Source of the DNA: Antedon mediterranea | Lineage: Eukaryota > Echinodermata > Crinoidea > Comatulida > Antedonidae | Assembly (NCBI RefSeq): GCF_964355755.1 | Contig: NC_092674.1 | Location: 1,245,001 to 1,309,000, forward strand | Reading direction: 5' to 3' | Length of the DNA: 64,000 nucleotides | Part shown: positions 1-35,800 of the stretch, one piece after another | How the letters are laid out: each line of letters begins with the position of its first letter | Position numbering within the stretch: position 1 is the stretch's first letter | Notes under the pieces: generated by a model | Seen by the model: the letters and a program-made list of their open reading frames with translations, nothing else | Databases searched by the model: none | What the model was told of the DNA's origin: nothing | Translations under genes and position numbers: made by a program

Positions 1-2356
1 AGTTTCCTACAACAGATGATGAGTTCAAAGCCAAACCATAATACACCATGCTATTGACAGCCCTGTAAACGAATTGTGATTAAGTTGAGTAAGTTAAGTA
101 GATCAAGTTTGGAGGCTGAGTAAGACAAAAATGGGTAAAAAAACAACATTGTTTGGGATTAACAATATTAGTGAAATATTTCTTGAGAAATGAAGGGCTA
201 TAGAGTAAAAGCTTTACATTTTTTTTCTGGCTGTTTTACTTTATCGTTTTGATTTAACCTTTTGCGTATTTATTTATTTATTTCCTTTGATAACCAAAGC
301 ATTGTAATTTTTTCAGTGCTTATTTTATTTTGTATCTGCATTGAGATCCAGCCACTGCAATTGCCTTTTTATTTCAGTAAGTTGCTTTATAAATATAAAT
401 ACATGTAATATTTACCAGAGATAAAATAACACAATCGTGTACTTTCTTATCTGCGGTGTTTTCAGTGTGTCAAGTATTGTGTACGTTGTTGGATCAGCTG
501 TGGTGTTTTTCTCCAACTTTTCTTTAGTAAGGTCTTCTAATAACTCGTTTCCATGGTTATCAGGAATATTCCAAGACAAAAACAAATCATACTTATTATT
601 GAACTTGGCAATCTTCTTGAAGACTTCTTTCGCTTCAGCAAATCTTCCCTTGCTTAAAAGCCATCTCGGTGATTCTACTATAACCCTTTGACGAATAATA
701 ATGATAATATGACGATAATAATGATAATATGATGATATTATGATGATGATACTACAAGCAATAGTAAAACTGTTACATACCACCAACACGGCAAGAATAC
801 AATGATGGGCAGTGTGATTGCCAATTGAAAATGCCGCCAATCTTTGAAGATGTACGCTATTGGAGTAATCAAACAAAAACCAACACCAAATGACACGGCG
901 TTAATTGCCAGAATAATCATCCTTTCTTTTGGCGCGCAAAGTTCAGCATACAAAATAAAGAGTGTCGTCAGGATTGACTGTAAGATTAAAATAACAAAAA
1001 TAGTACATAATTATAATATGTGTAAATGTCCCATTGAAAATGTTTTCTTACCAAACCGACTCTAACTATAAATATTGAAAGAAAATGTAAATGGAAACTT
1101 AGACGTTTATGATGAGATGAAACAGTTTTCTTTCAATAATCTTGGTTTGTTTTTAAAATCCGGGCCTGTAGTATTATTATTGATCACAGAGGGCTGACTG
1201 TACTTTAGAAAAAAACTTTGACGAATGAATCAGGCCTATGTTTTTTAATGACTTACAAGTTCATGGTATTTCGTATGGTATTGTTATCAGAAGACCATAT
1301 ACATGGCTGCAGTCTTACCGACCGACCGACCATCCGACCAACCGATCGATATAGTGAACTGTAAAGTCGCGTTGCACAAAAAAAAAAGTGACACAAAACG
1401 TAGACTTTCGTCACGTGCCTCTTCAGTATTAATCATTTTGGCGCGATGTTTTCAGAGAGAGTTGAGGTGATATACATGTTTACAGTGCACGACGTCTGAT
1501 AGGCCTACTTACCATTTCACACATGGCCAGTATAAACCAAACAACGACGAAAGCGATGTAGGTCTTTGTGAACACCAACACTGTTCCGGCAAATGCTCCT
1601 ATTATAATTGTTAGGAAACCAGTTTTCTTTCGACCAATCGTATCAGACAATTGACCACTAATCAAGGCACCAACGAGAATTCCACAAAAATACACTGACA
1701 CCGCAACGGTGGACAAAATCTTTTGATCGCATACTAAATTTAACTGAAAAGGTAACATAAGATTTATAGTTCAAAGGCCGATATATACTATACAAAACAA
1801 CAATGCTGCGATCACAATAGAAATTGTACAATAACATTTGTAATAAAGCTATACATTCCAACGGTAAATACAGACTAAGCACACAAAAGCAAAATGAAGG
1901 TTAAATAGTAATAGTTTGAATAATCCTGTCCTGAATAAATTCACTCCCCCAACATCCTTTTTATTCTTAAATAAATCCTAGAAGCTTACTGAATATTAAA
2001 ATAAATAAAATGAACACAAAAAAAAAACTAACTTCTGTGACAAGGGTGCGTTGTCCTTCTTCTACGTCATACTCCCATCCATCTTTACAAGTTTCTGTTT
2101 CGTTAAGAAACTTCATACTTGTGTTATCGTACACAAACCTGACGCATTGTTCATACTCCCCATCTTCTCCAATTGGTAAACTGATGTTGTAATCATGTCT
2201 TGTCTTGCAATGATGTGGTGGTTCGTAAAGTATAAAAATAAACGAAAATACTTGCAAAGCTGGAAACCAGCATGCTATGATCGCGAACAGCACCATGAGA
2301 ACATTATGGTAGCGTCCAAAACTACCTAACTCACTCAAATACCGATCAACATCCAT
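1..2356 (-). CDS. SLC22-family organic ion transporter (MFS), 5' part
   Basis: Five exons join in phase on the minus strand: 2033-2356, 1513-1743, 781-977, 416-685 and 1-62. They give about 361 residues, and the gene continues past the left edge. The ATG at 2356 opens with MDVDRYLSELGSFGRYH, typical of SLC22, followed by the first membrane helix. A large extracellular loop with Cys and N-glycosylation sites ends in WEYDVEEGQRTLVTE and continues as LNLVCD. The MFS loop 2-3 motif GQLSDTIGRKK is present, then PRWLLSKGR after helix 6, then a charged cytoplasmic loop. The last visible exon encodes NSMVYYGLALN, an SLC22 helix-7 signature. The family moves organic cations, anions or zwitterions across the plasma membrane; the substrate cannot be told from the sequence. 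No frame breaks are seen. I am sure of the family, not of the subfamily. Confidence 0.9.
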
Positions 2357-4438
2357 TTTGTTGCAGCTGAATTTTTATGTTTTCAGCGAGCTAGCTATAC
2401 GCACAAGCGGCACACAAAATACTGATTGATTTCTATCAGGCTGGCTGTTGCAACACAATATTAGTCTCCTTTTAATAATAATGAAAGTTAGGTCTGACCC
2501 ATGAAGCACAGCAGACTAATTGTTTTGTTATGCTCATGCACAATGGATCATAAAATTGTTGAACTCTCTTTTGAAGTAGTTCAAAATGGGTAAGCAGTGA
2601 TAGTTTGGTTTTTACAAAATGTAAGTTAGGTCTAACCCATGAAGCACAACAGACTATTGTTTGTTATGCTCATGCGCAGTTGATAATAAAATTCTCTTTT
2701 GAAGTGGTACAAAATGGATAAAAGCTAATCTTTACATAAAACTTTGAATGACCGATTTTATTAATAATTAAAGAATGAGAAAAAAATCTTCGAGCCATGC
2801 AAGAAAATCAGGGTCGGTCGCACGCAGGAGCTATTTTAAGAGGGTTGCCCAAAGAGTCCGGGGTTGTATACGCTGAGTATTTGAGCCCTAGATGTCCGGA
2901 ATTGGTACGCTCGCACTTAAATTCATGATAATCGCCGGAAATTTCACTCTATAGTGCACTAGCAAACAGAGGATTGTAGCCTATATTTTTCCTCCGGTAA
3001 TAAAACATACGCGACTAACAATAGGATAACACTTTTTTGGCGTTCAATGTCTCGGGGAAGTCCCCAATGAAGGTACTTTTGGTACGGTAATAAATTATAA
3101 TAACTGTAATCAATTAATGCAAATTAATTATCAATTAATAATTTTAAAAGTTATAAAGCAGAATAAAGTCAGATGTTAAAACCAGAATTTACAAAATTTA
3201 CAAATTTCATTTATCCACTATAAACCACACTCCAAATTAAAACAAAGAAAATAATGACAAATTTGCAGAAAGAAGCAAACTTTGCTCTACTACCGTAGAT
3301 AAATTACTACGGAAATTCGACCTAATACAGTATTTACGGACGTACGGAAATGAAGATAAATAGGGTACTACAAGCATCAAGCACAATTATGATTTGGCCT
3401 AAAATTATGGAAAACTCCCGGCAAAACGCAATAATTATGGACAAATCGATTATTAGCCTTGGCAATATGCCTAAGGAATGGAATGAATATATTTAGTTTC
3501 TCGAGGAAATTTTTTTACACAAAGTACATTGCTTGTGTGAATGCCTGATACATTAGAGGTAATTTGTGATGGCGCTAGTAGCACTGTTATCCATGGGGAA
3601 TTTGTGAAGTTGGCTACATACACGAGCCTAGATAGGAAGATCTGTACTTCCGTTCATTGCGAGAGGAGGGAGAAGTCCACTAATGTGTCGATAAAGTAAC
3701 AAGCCAGAGATAAAACAACGAATACAATTAGCTGATTGTCGTTGTTTTTGTCGTCGTTAGAAGTTTATCGACCGACATCTATTTCTCATGTGTATTATAA
3801 CACAAGTTCATTTTGGATGTTCAGTAAATTACCAGTGGTTTATTCAAAGTCAACACTGTAACTAATCCCTCACTATTGAAATTATACTACTATAAGCCTA
3901 TTGTTGAAAAATGGATGGATAGTGTTTAGTAGTAACAAAGATACGTTCTAGTCTGATTATTTAGGTGTCCATGCAGTTGAGGACTAGAAGCGGTGGATTA
4001 TTTTTGTAGCGTTCCTTAGGTTGTGAAGGTAGTTAAATTCTTTGGCACCAGCATTACTTCTTTTACCAATGTTAACAATTAAGCTAACAACAGAAATTCA
4101 ACAATGATAAAATGTCATGGCACTTTGTAACTACGTTATAACTAAGCCTATAAAGAGGTCCGGGTCCGGACCCCTCCCCCTTCCCCCATTAACTTTAAAG
4201 GTGCCTTTTTTAGAAAACACACGCGGCTAAAAATAGGATAACATGCGTTCAATGCGAATGTCAGGAGGAATTTCCGATGATGGTACTTCCGGTACGGTAG
4301 TAAATTCTAATAACTATAATTCATTAATGTATAACTTAATTATTATTATTTATTTATTTATTATTATTAATACATTTTGCATATCAATATTATTATTGAT
4401 ATTTAAGCGGAAATATATCAAATTATATAGGCACCATT
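2357..4438. other. Intergenic region upstream of the SLC22 gene
   Basis: I see no gene. The stretch holds a direct duplication next to the transporter start, then diverged dispersed repeats. Part of 2813-4170 matches, in reverse complement, the element at 7656-8181. The segments around 2995-3115 and 4205-4330 also resemble each other (shared motifs aataggataac and ggtacggtaata). Confidence 0.6.
2483..2738. repeat. 138-bp-period direct duplication in the SLC22 5' flank
   Basis: Two tandem copies start near 2483 and 2621. Both contain 'gttaggtct(g/a)acccatgaagc', a 'gttatgctcatgc' block and 'attctcttttgaagt' or its near equivalent. The copies differ by scattered substitutions and short indels. 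They lie 130-380 bp upstream of the transporter ATG, so they may fall in its promoter. Confidence 0.7.
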
Positions 4439-5010
4439 TTAATGTGGGCACCATTTGAGAAATCAAATATTAATAGAATAGAAAGTATACAAAGGAAAGC
4501 AACAAGGATAATAATGTTTAGAAAGGAAGGTTCCTGGGACACATCTTATTTTCATAGGTTGAAAGTGCTTGAATTATTATCTATTGATGACTTGTTTAAA
4601 TTACATAGACTTTCATTAGGATTTAAGGTGTTGAAAGGTTACTGTCCCCATTCTTTCAATGAGTATATTAAAACTAGTGAAAGATGTCCGGGTAGGCTTT
4701 TACGTTGGAATTCGAAAGGCAATACTTTTCATAATTCTGTATTTGTTTCCTTTCCTAGACTATGGGAGCAAATACCAAATGACATAAAAGATTCACAAAC
4801 AATTTCAATATTTAAGGCTGCTCTAACAAAACACTATATTTCATGTTATGTATAATTTATTTGTATTTTTCTTGTATATGGTTTTATCTTTAACTGATTG
4901 TATTGTATGGAGTGAGTGCAGAATCTGTTTGGGCTTTAGCCTATTCTCATTCCTGGTTATTTTTACATTGATGACCGAATAAATATTATTATTATTATTA
5001 TTTATTATTA
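4439..5010 (+). mobile_element. 5'-truncated non-LTR retrotransposon (LINE) 3' end
   Basis: An open frame to 4855 encodes about 137 residues typical of the end of a LINE reverse transcriptase protein: IESIQRKATRIIMF, then LLSIDDLFKLHRL, then PRLWEQIPNDIK and IFKAALTKHY. A 3' UTR follows and ends in AATAAA plus an (ATT)n tail at about 4978-5005, as in jockey/CR1/L2-type elements. The catalytic RT core and endonuclease are absent, so this is a dead 5'-truncated copy. The precise clade was not determined. Confidence 0.85.
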
Positions 5011-5689
5011 TGTCACTGTGTATACAGATCGTGATTTGCATATGCTATTGTTTTAAAATAGGAAATGCGATGGATTATTCGCCGAATACGTCTTTACTGT
5101 TAAATATAAATACACTTACATTTACACTGAGACCGGATTTTCTACTTTACTTTCTTGAATAAACACGTACGTTGTGTACAATGAGTGAGTGTGAACTCTA
5201 AACACTGTACTCATTTGTGTACGATTTCCTATCTGGCTTTCTGACCGGAATCCGGGCTCAGTACAAACGTACGTCGTCAGTTAATGATGACGTATGTATG
5301 TTAGTGATTACATTAAATCAGTAACGCCAAAGGCGCGCGCATTTTATTGACGAATAATAATAATACAAGTTATACTCAGGCGTAAACTTCTGTCGCTGAT
5401 TTTATTTTCACATTTATTCCCAAATTTCAATATTAAAGGAGGGAGTTGAAATTAAACAACTCACTGATTATAGAATTATTCTAAATTTATTTTAAATTGG
5501 ACGTAAAAACAAGCGTAGAAAAAAACACTGACTGAAGGCCAATATAATGGATGCATGTGCAAAAAAAAAAAATACACTACTTGCAGAGACAAGCGTTATA
5601 TAACAATGCAGTGTATTTGTTTGACATCAGCCAATATTTTAGCGGAAATTATAAACTTTTAGAACCTAGAAAATGCTAACAAACTACTT

Positions 5690-5760
5690 AATTTATTTTA
5701 TTTATTTATTTTATGTCTTTAGGCAATGTGGCCAAGGATTACCAATAGTGTCTACTGTCT
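5690..5760 (-). mobile_element. Antisense SINE 3' fragment
   Basis: The stretch 'ttatgtctttaggcaatg' followed by 'tggccaaggattaccaatag' is the reverse complement of the 3' end of the SINE at 28034-28282. It starts with the complementary (TTTAT)n tail. Only the tail portion is recognisable. Confidence 0.7.
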
Positions 5761-5973
5761 GTCTAGTGTTTACTGTCCTCTGAGTAAGCAAGTAGGTAAT
5801 CCTTTCCTATTAATTTATGTTGTATTTATGTACGACATTAACTGTTAACAGTTCTAATCGACTACAAATTCACTCTGGAATATTTTAAAATAGAGATTTT
5901 GTTTTTCAAATTAAAAAACTGGGCCAAACAACAAAATTCTTTTCAAAAGTGTAAAACGCAAAAATACCAAATA

Positions 5974-6483
5974 GAGAGGTTTCGCAATCTTACGAATACG
6001 ATAACGAAAACGGATACGTCACGCACACGTATTCGTTTTCGTAAGCCATAAACAAATCTGTTTCGCATGGCAACGAAATATTGAGGCGCGTCCAAAATAT
6101 GACTGCGGTAAATTTGAGCTAAGCGCAGGTACGTGTTGCTTGGTGTTTGGCTGCCTAGGCCTAGCGTAACATCAAAACGAGTGAGGACTTTAAAAACTGC
6201 TATTTATCAAAATTGACTTGGCATTTTAGTAAATTACTTTAGTAAATTACTTTCAATAAATCTATAATTATATTATAATCATGAATCATTCCTGATTCAA
6301 ATAGAAAATGTGCAAAATAGATCAAAAACTATACTCGTTTTGTAGTTACGAATATGACTGGTGATATTCGTCAAAACACGAATACGCCTTACGAATATGA
6401 AATGGGGATCAGCTCAAAAGTTTCACAAATGTGTGACGTATCCGTTTTCGTTATCGTATTCGTATGGTTGCGAAACCTCCCTA
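5974..6483. mobile_element. 510-bp element with long terminal inverted repeats
   Basis: The left end 'gaggtttcgcaatcttacga' runs on through atacgataacgaaaacggatacgtcac. The right end, gacgtatccgttttcgttat...gcgaaacctc, is its reverse complement over about 45 bp. The interior has no open frame. This fits a nonautonomous DNA transposon (MITE). A damaged relative lies at 63657-63775. No superfamily was assigned. Confidence 0.75.
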
Positions 6484-6693
6484 ATATCTAGTAAATATAA
6501 TAATCATTCATAAACGTGATTTGGTATTTTAAAAGTAAAAAAAACACCAATGTTTTGGATCAATACAAATTAAACACAATAATAAAATACTCTAGACAAC
6601 TCCAACTAAACTCAACTCAACTCCAAGAATACTCGGTGCATTGACGTCGATTTCAAGTATTTCAGCTTATGACGACACAACACTAATAGCCTA

Positions 6694-18575
<11,882 letters not shown>

Positions 18576-19167
18576 GGTTTGGTGTACGTCTGCTTCTCTC
18601 TCTTCGAACAGCGTTACTCCTTTACGCTTATCTTTAGGCGGGATTCACAACGGTCATATTATATTAAACGTACAGTCATAAGTATGGACTGTGGATTAAT
18701 ATTTAACAACATCATATGCAATTATAAGGTGTACTTTGGACCACACAAACACACGTATTCAAACATTAAACTGTTTACTATTAAAGACAAACCACAATCA
18801 ACACAGTGAAAAGCACAAATGAAAATCAGAATATTATTTTAATTAATAGTAAAGACCATACCAAAATTACTAAAATAATTATTAATTTACAAAGAGAATA
18901 ATACATTGATTCCATTGGTAGAAATATGTCGTGTTGTTTATTAGAGTGCATTATAGTATTATTCAACGTAAATGCTAATTAATGTAAGTTTACGGGGCGT
19001 TTGTGTTATATTAATAACGTATGATAGTTACACATATTTATATCGATATAATTATCATTATGGATATCTATTATAACTAAGCAACTACTTATGTGAGTTT
19101 AGAGCAGAGAACTACAATTAAACTATATATTTTAAAATCAAGAAAGTATAAATGTATCCAGTGCAGC
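18576..19167. other. Short spacer between the tandem GH31 genes
   Basis: This 592-bp spacer must hold the 3' UTR of the upstream copy and the promoter of the downstream copy. A minus-strand AATAAA at 18937-18942 is a possible polyadenylation signal, 226 nt after the stop at 19168. I recognise no TATA box. Confidence 0.55.
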
Positions 19168-30158
<10,991 letters not shown>

Positions 30159-32889
30159 TTTTCCGCTTCGGAATTATATCCGTATGGACAATTGTGTATA
30201 GTAGTGTTGCTGCAGTGTGTATTGTGTTGTCAATTCAGTTTGCTTATCTGATGCTGGGTGGTACGTATAGGGATCGAAGGTTGTATATATAAACTATGAA
30301 TATGATTTATGATTAAAGTCTCGTAATCAATTTTAGTCATAATTGTGTTGTTCAAACCAAAACTATGCATTTTATGTGATCTAAGACAAAGTCTTGTTGA
30401 TAATTCTCATAATCAATTTTATTCATAATTGTGTTGTTCAAACCAAAAAAAAGAATGTTTTATACGGATTACACGGTAAAGAAAGAAAAATGTACCTTTT
30501 AGATTAACTCTGTGCGAGCTTAATTTATTTATAAATGTGTGTTGTAGTCAATCGGCATCATAACAGTTAGACACGTTACTACTCAAGTATGTCATTCATG
30601 AATAGTTATGTTACCAAAACTGGTTATGAAATCAGGGTTTAGTTAAACTGTTTAGTACAGTAGACAATATATTGTTATCTATCTCTCCTTTTATAATATG
30701 AAATATACACACAGAGCTTTATCTTATAAAAGATAGGCGTTTACTTGGCGGATCGAAGGTCTTGTATGGTGGTCAAACAAAACGTTAACTTTTCAATAAG
30801 AATTTGAACCATAAACTTAACAATGACATACAACAAGTATCTTTACTACGAGGATCGAACTGACCTCCAAAACGGTATCCGAGAAGATTAATTAAAACGA
30901 TCATGAGGTGCGAGTTCGTGGTTAAATAAAGTTTCAACTAAACTAAACAAAGGAAACAATAAAGTAATAAAGATAGTATTAAGATGGTATTCTTTATTCA
31001 ATATGCTTTTTACAATGACGATAAGCAGAATCTTTAGCAATAGCTTACTATTTTTATATTTAACTATAGCAATATAGGAAAGTGCCTTGACCTGTCCTTT
31101 GTAAAGCACATAGCGATAATGTTGTAAATAAATCAATGTGGAACGGATAAATATTATAAATCCGATTTCCACTGGGCAAATTTGTTCGCGCGAATCGAAA
31201 GCGGCGGCTTATACGCATGCGTATTCATGATTCCATCTTCCAAATCTCTCTCGCTTTCGACTCGCGCAAATTTAGTCATTTCAATCGTTTGCTGCGGCCG
31301 CGTTACCCTCACATTCCTCATTATTTATTACTGCAATAGATTACACATACTGCAATATAACCTTAGTTATAATCACAGTATTTCTGTTAGAAGCTGAAGA
31401 ACAAACTAACACCGTATGGGTTGTTAGAGTACAAACATAACATAGTTAGATAAGGCACTGTACTAGACAGAAATATTTCAACAAAAATATAAAATAAATT
31501 ATCACAACTGTTTATGTAAAGTTGGTTTTTATAAAACAAAATGCCTTTTAAGTGTCACATTACTAATATCTACAGTATTAGTCACATCATAGACAAAAAA
31601 AAGGTACAAGTTATACCACGATTTGTACGTGTCTTTTTGTGACGTCATCGACTAAATAAGCCTACACTTTCGTGTATCCTAAACGTATTTAAAACCAAGC
31701 AATGCAATCATTAACCTAATAGATTTAGTGTATACTTTTTATATGAATACTATTTAGTGGCAAATAAAATTAAAGAAACATCCCCATACAAAGTTTAGAG
31801 CAATAGATAATATTTTTTTCTATTCTACATCACAACTTTTTAATACAAAAGTAATTACAAAAAGTTAAACACAAAATCTTTATCTGTATAGCTTGAAAAA
31901 ATACAAATATACAATATTTACAAACAGCTTTTGCACATGCCCTAATAACAGTGTCACCTTCACCTAAGTATTTATATCTCTTTAGGACCGAGAGTGGCGG
32001 AGGTTATCAAATAAATGGCCCCATAAATATTTTCACAGACCAATCAAAATATAAAATGAACATCAAGATTGATTTTGAGGAAATCTTTATAAAAAATATT
32101 ACTATATTCCAGTAAAATCTCCCATTTATGTACATCTCTATCTGTGTTGTGATCCCGTACATTGATATTTATATGTTCATATTATCAATGGTACATATAT
32201 AACATAATAGCAAAGTACTAACTTGTACTATTGTCCTATTTGAAATGTCCTGGCGGTCTAATTCCAGAATCACAAATAAGACAATGTAACCATTTTACAG
32301 ATAGTGGGAGATGGCACAGGATATTCCTAGTGACTTTAAATTCCTACAAAAATATGGGATAATATTTACGCATTTCTAGCACCTTTAATTCAAACAGTTA
32401 TATATACCATAATATATCATCCAACTCTTGATTTGGTTGCTTTATAAACAATAATCTTAATAATAAATAATTTTAAAATCAGTGTTAATATGGTATGAAA
32501 ATGTAAATAGACCTTAGAAGGTTGTTTTAACTATAGTTTTAATATAAATTATAAAATCTAATGTGTTTTTCTTCTTAAACTTCAGGTATTACTTTACTAA
32601 GTTAATAAAACAAGTTGTTCATAGTGTCACCTTATATTGGTAGGTATAAGATAGTTCCAGTGTCACCAATGTGTAATGTTTGCATTACATATTTGTAGTT
32701 GTAAAAATTACCAGTTAACTAATGATTAAAATTACCTCACCTTAGTAAAATTATTGGATTATTGATTTGTTATTATAGTTATGAATTTAATATAAGTATA
32801 TATAAGGTTTAAAACAGAAGTTCCTCAATTTGAGGAGGTCCAACCTTGAGGTCCAACCTTGAGGTCCAACATCAGGTAGGTCGTTTGCT
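30159..32889. other. Intergenic region between the active GH31 gene and FAM122
   Basis: I see no gene in these 2.7 kb. It should contain the promoter of the GH31 gene. A short inverted repeat sits near 31176-31275 (aaatttg...gcgcgaatcgaaagc against gctttcgactcgcgcaaattta) around a 'tacgcatgcgta' palindrome. A triple 15-bp repeat 'gaggtccaacctt' is at 32835-32871. Confidence 0.6.
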
Positions 32890-35800
32890 TCATACACCTG
32901 CATCTGAGATAGCACTGAACGAAAAACATGATGATGATGGTTGGGTAGATATGCTAGAGGTGGTGACTATAGGTAGACGATCCGATGGGCTCGTATCCAT
33001 CGACCTCGATGAGGGCACTAGACTGCTGGGTTGTCGTATATGATTACCTGCAACTTGTAAACTGAAAAACAGGCATTTTTTTTAATATGTTATTTTATCT
33101 ATTTGTGCATTCATTTACCTATTTTCCTACCTCATATACATGCATATGTTTTTACCTATCTTCCTGCCTCATTTGCATACATGTGTATTATTTTACCTAT
33201 CTTCCTACCTCATATGTATGCATGTGTATTCTATTACCCATCTTTCTACCTCATATATGCATACATGTGTGTGTTTTACCTATCTTCACATCTCATTTGC
33301 ATGCATGTTTATGTTTTACCTATTTCCCTACCTCATTTGCATGCATTTGCATTCTATTACCTATCTTCCTACCTCTTTTGCATACATGTGTATGTTTTAC
33401 CTATATCCCTACCTCATATGTGAATGCATGTGTGAATTTGGTGAGTACATAAAATGCTTCTTGGGTGGGCTTGCTTCTCCATCACTGTCAACTAACAAAA
33501 AGTTAAAGAAAATTGTGCTAACAATGTACAGATTCCAAGATATGCAGAATCATAGGCAAATTCTGTAATACAGTGTAACAAATGGGCACATGTGACGCCT
33601 GTAAATTTAGGGTTAGGTTTCTGGGATTTCATCGCTTCTCTTAATTTGGTCATATTAACTGTTATCCTGTTTTATCATTACTGAGAAAAGAATAAATAAA
33701 TGTTACATTGAAAAAAAGATTTTAGAATTTGAATATAATTGTGACAAAAAAAACCCATACGTTTTCTCTTGAAGTTTAAAGTTCCAGGGCGTAGGACTGG
33801 GCTCATACTGCGTGCACGAAAGACTTGAGTTGTTGGACTTGGTATTGGACTGGGTGATGACATACCGGTACGATGCTGCATAGAAGGTGAGAAGCATTGC
33901 TATAACAAAATAATATTAATGATCAGATAAATGAGGAGCTAAAATATGGAGAATATTGAAACAAAGAAATGTATTAAAAAAGAAGGCAGGCTGTAAAAGG
34001 AGCAGAGGATTATATAAATGTAATATTGTTTTTATATGAATGGTTTTATGCTATATTTGTTTTTATAGTGTTTTCTTTGTTATTATGACGAGCAATGAAT
34101 TTCCTTTTTGAGGATCAATAAAAGTTATCTTATCTTATCTTATCTTAATAAGAACAAATAACACAACACACACAGCCAACAAAAATGCAATTGTAAATGA
34201 ATCCGTTTTTCATAGCATTGACACGGCAAAAAGAAATAGATAACAGATTACATTTGAAATATTACGAGTACAACATCCAACAGCTTTACCATTAAAGCGT
34301 GGTTCCCACTAGAGACGCAGCGCAAAGACGTACGTGCAACGCAAGCGAGATGAATAATCCAGTGTGATTGCTTGTGATTGGTCAAACCACGTTGCATCGC
34401 TAGTGGCAACCAAGCTTTAAGGAGAATGAGATAAAATTATACAGGTAATAAAATAAAGCAAACAGACCTTTGGCATAATTCTAGTAGGAGATGGTGAAGA
34501 GCAAATAGACACAGATAGTGACGTAGCAATACTCAGTGGATCCGCAAAACTTTTTTTATGGTTTTGTTCATTCCGTAACGTTTTAATACTCTCATCCTTT
34601 AAAAAAATAAAACTACTGAGTTATTATAAAATCAGATTTTATCAACTTCACTGGTGCCATATTTGTGAATTATATTTGTGTTAGGTGAATAGATATGATG
34701 ATTATTTGTGTTGTCGATATTTTAGAGAGTTAAAAAAAAACGTTTGATCTGCCTTGCATGGTGCGTACAATTGCAAACTAGTGCTGTCTCGCTATACCAT
34801 CTACAAAATGTCAACTTTTCAAAAATTTATTCATGGCCCTGCTCTTACTTATCTACAGAGTATCATTTCACTTCATGTTTCGTCACGTCCAGGACTTCTT
34901 CCAAAAATAAATATTATAATGTTTTGTTGAAGGCAAGAATATTTATCACCCATCAATTGATAAACATTCGTTATTTTTATACCAGACTTACCAAACATAA
35001 TTCATTCCAAGACTGGCTCATATGAAATGCTGACTGCACCTCCCTTAAATAAATATGAAATAGTTGTGTTAATGAAATATCAATTTCTTAATTTTATTTA
35101 TTTATTTGGAAACCAGTCCAGTTAAAATTCTAATAATTTGTTAAAATATTTCACCTTTCATGTTCCGTTTCACGTTGGGAGATGTTGATGCTTTCTTCTT
35201 GTTTGATCTGATTAATTCTAGATGGAATCCTAATAGGTGCGGATGTCTTTAAAAAAAAGAAAAGTGACAAGTTAGTTTTGATGCTATCTACACTATTAAA
35301 CTTTATGTAAAAAATGTGATGAGCCCATATGATGATGTCATATCACTACCATATTTGGGCATATTATCACCACCATATTTGGGCACATCACACTTTTTTG
35401 TCAAACTAGTTTGATAGTGCAGACAGAGCTTTAGTTTTGATGCTACACTTAGATTTATGAATGAGACTGTAAGTGCAACTTAATAAGTTTGTTTTTTTAT
35501 TACAATATTAATTTATAGCGAGTGATGGTACACACCGGTTTTGATGAATTTGGTGTTAAGTTGGCGCTAAACCTTCTCACTCTTCCTCTTGTAGGTGATG
35601 CTTGGAACACAATTGACTCCTCACTTTGAAAATAACAACAAAATTGTAATAATTAAACATTTATATTAACAACATACCAACAGGTAAGATTCAGGATTGG
35701 CTAAACAGATATGCAAATTTGAAGACAAGCCTCATAAGCTCTGCATACACTATCAAACTAGGTTGACAAATAAATTGTGATGTGCCCAAATATGGTAGTG

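Larger units (their letters stand above)
5011..6693. other. Intergenic region downstream of the first GH31 gene
   Basis: I see no coding gene. The region contains an antisense SINE tail at about 5690-5760 and the long inverted-repeat element at 5974-6483. Long A/T tracts make up the rest. Confidence 0.6.

Noticed and set aside
33087-33568. Three overlapping frames of 106-142 codons on the plus strand
   Set aside because: They run through the FAM122 minisatellite, opposite to the real exon 7, and show only repeat-encoded hydrophobic strings.
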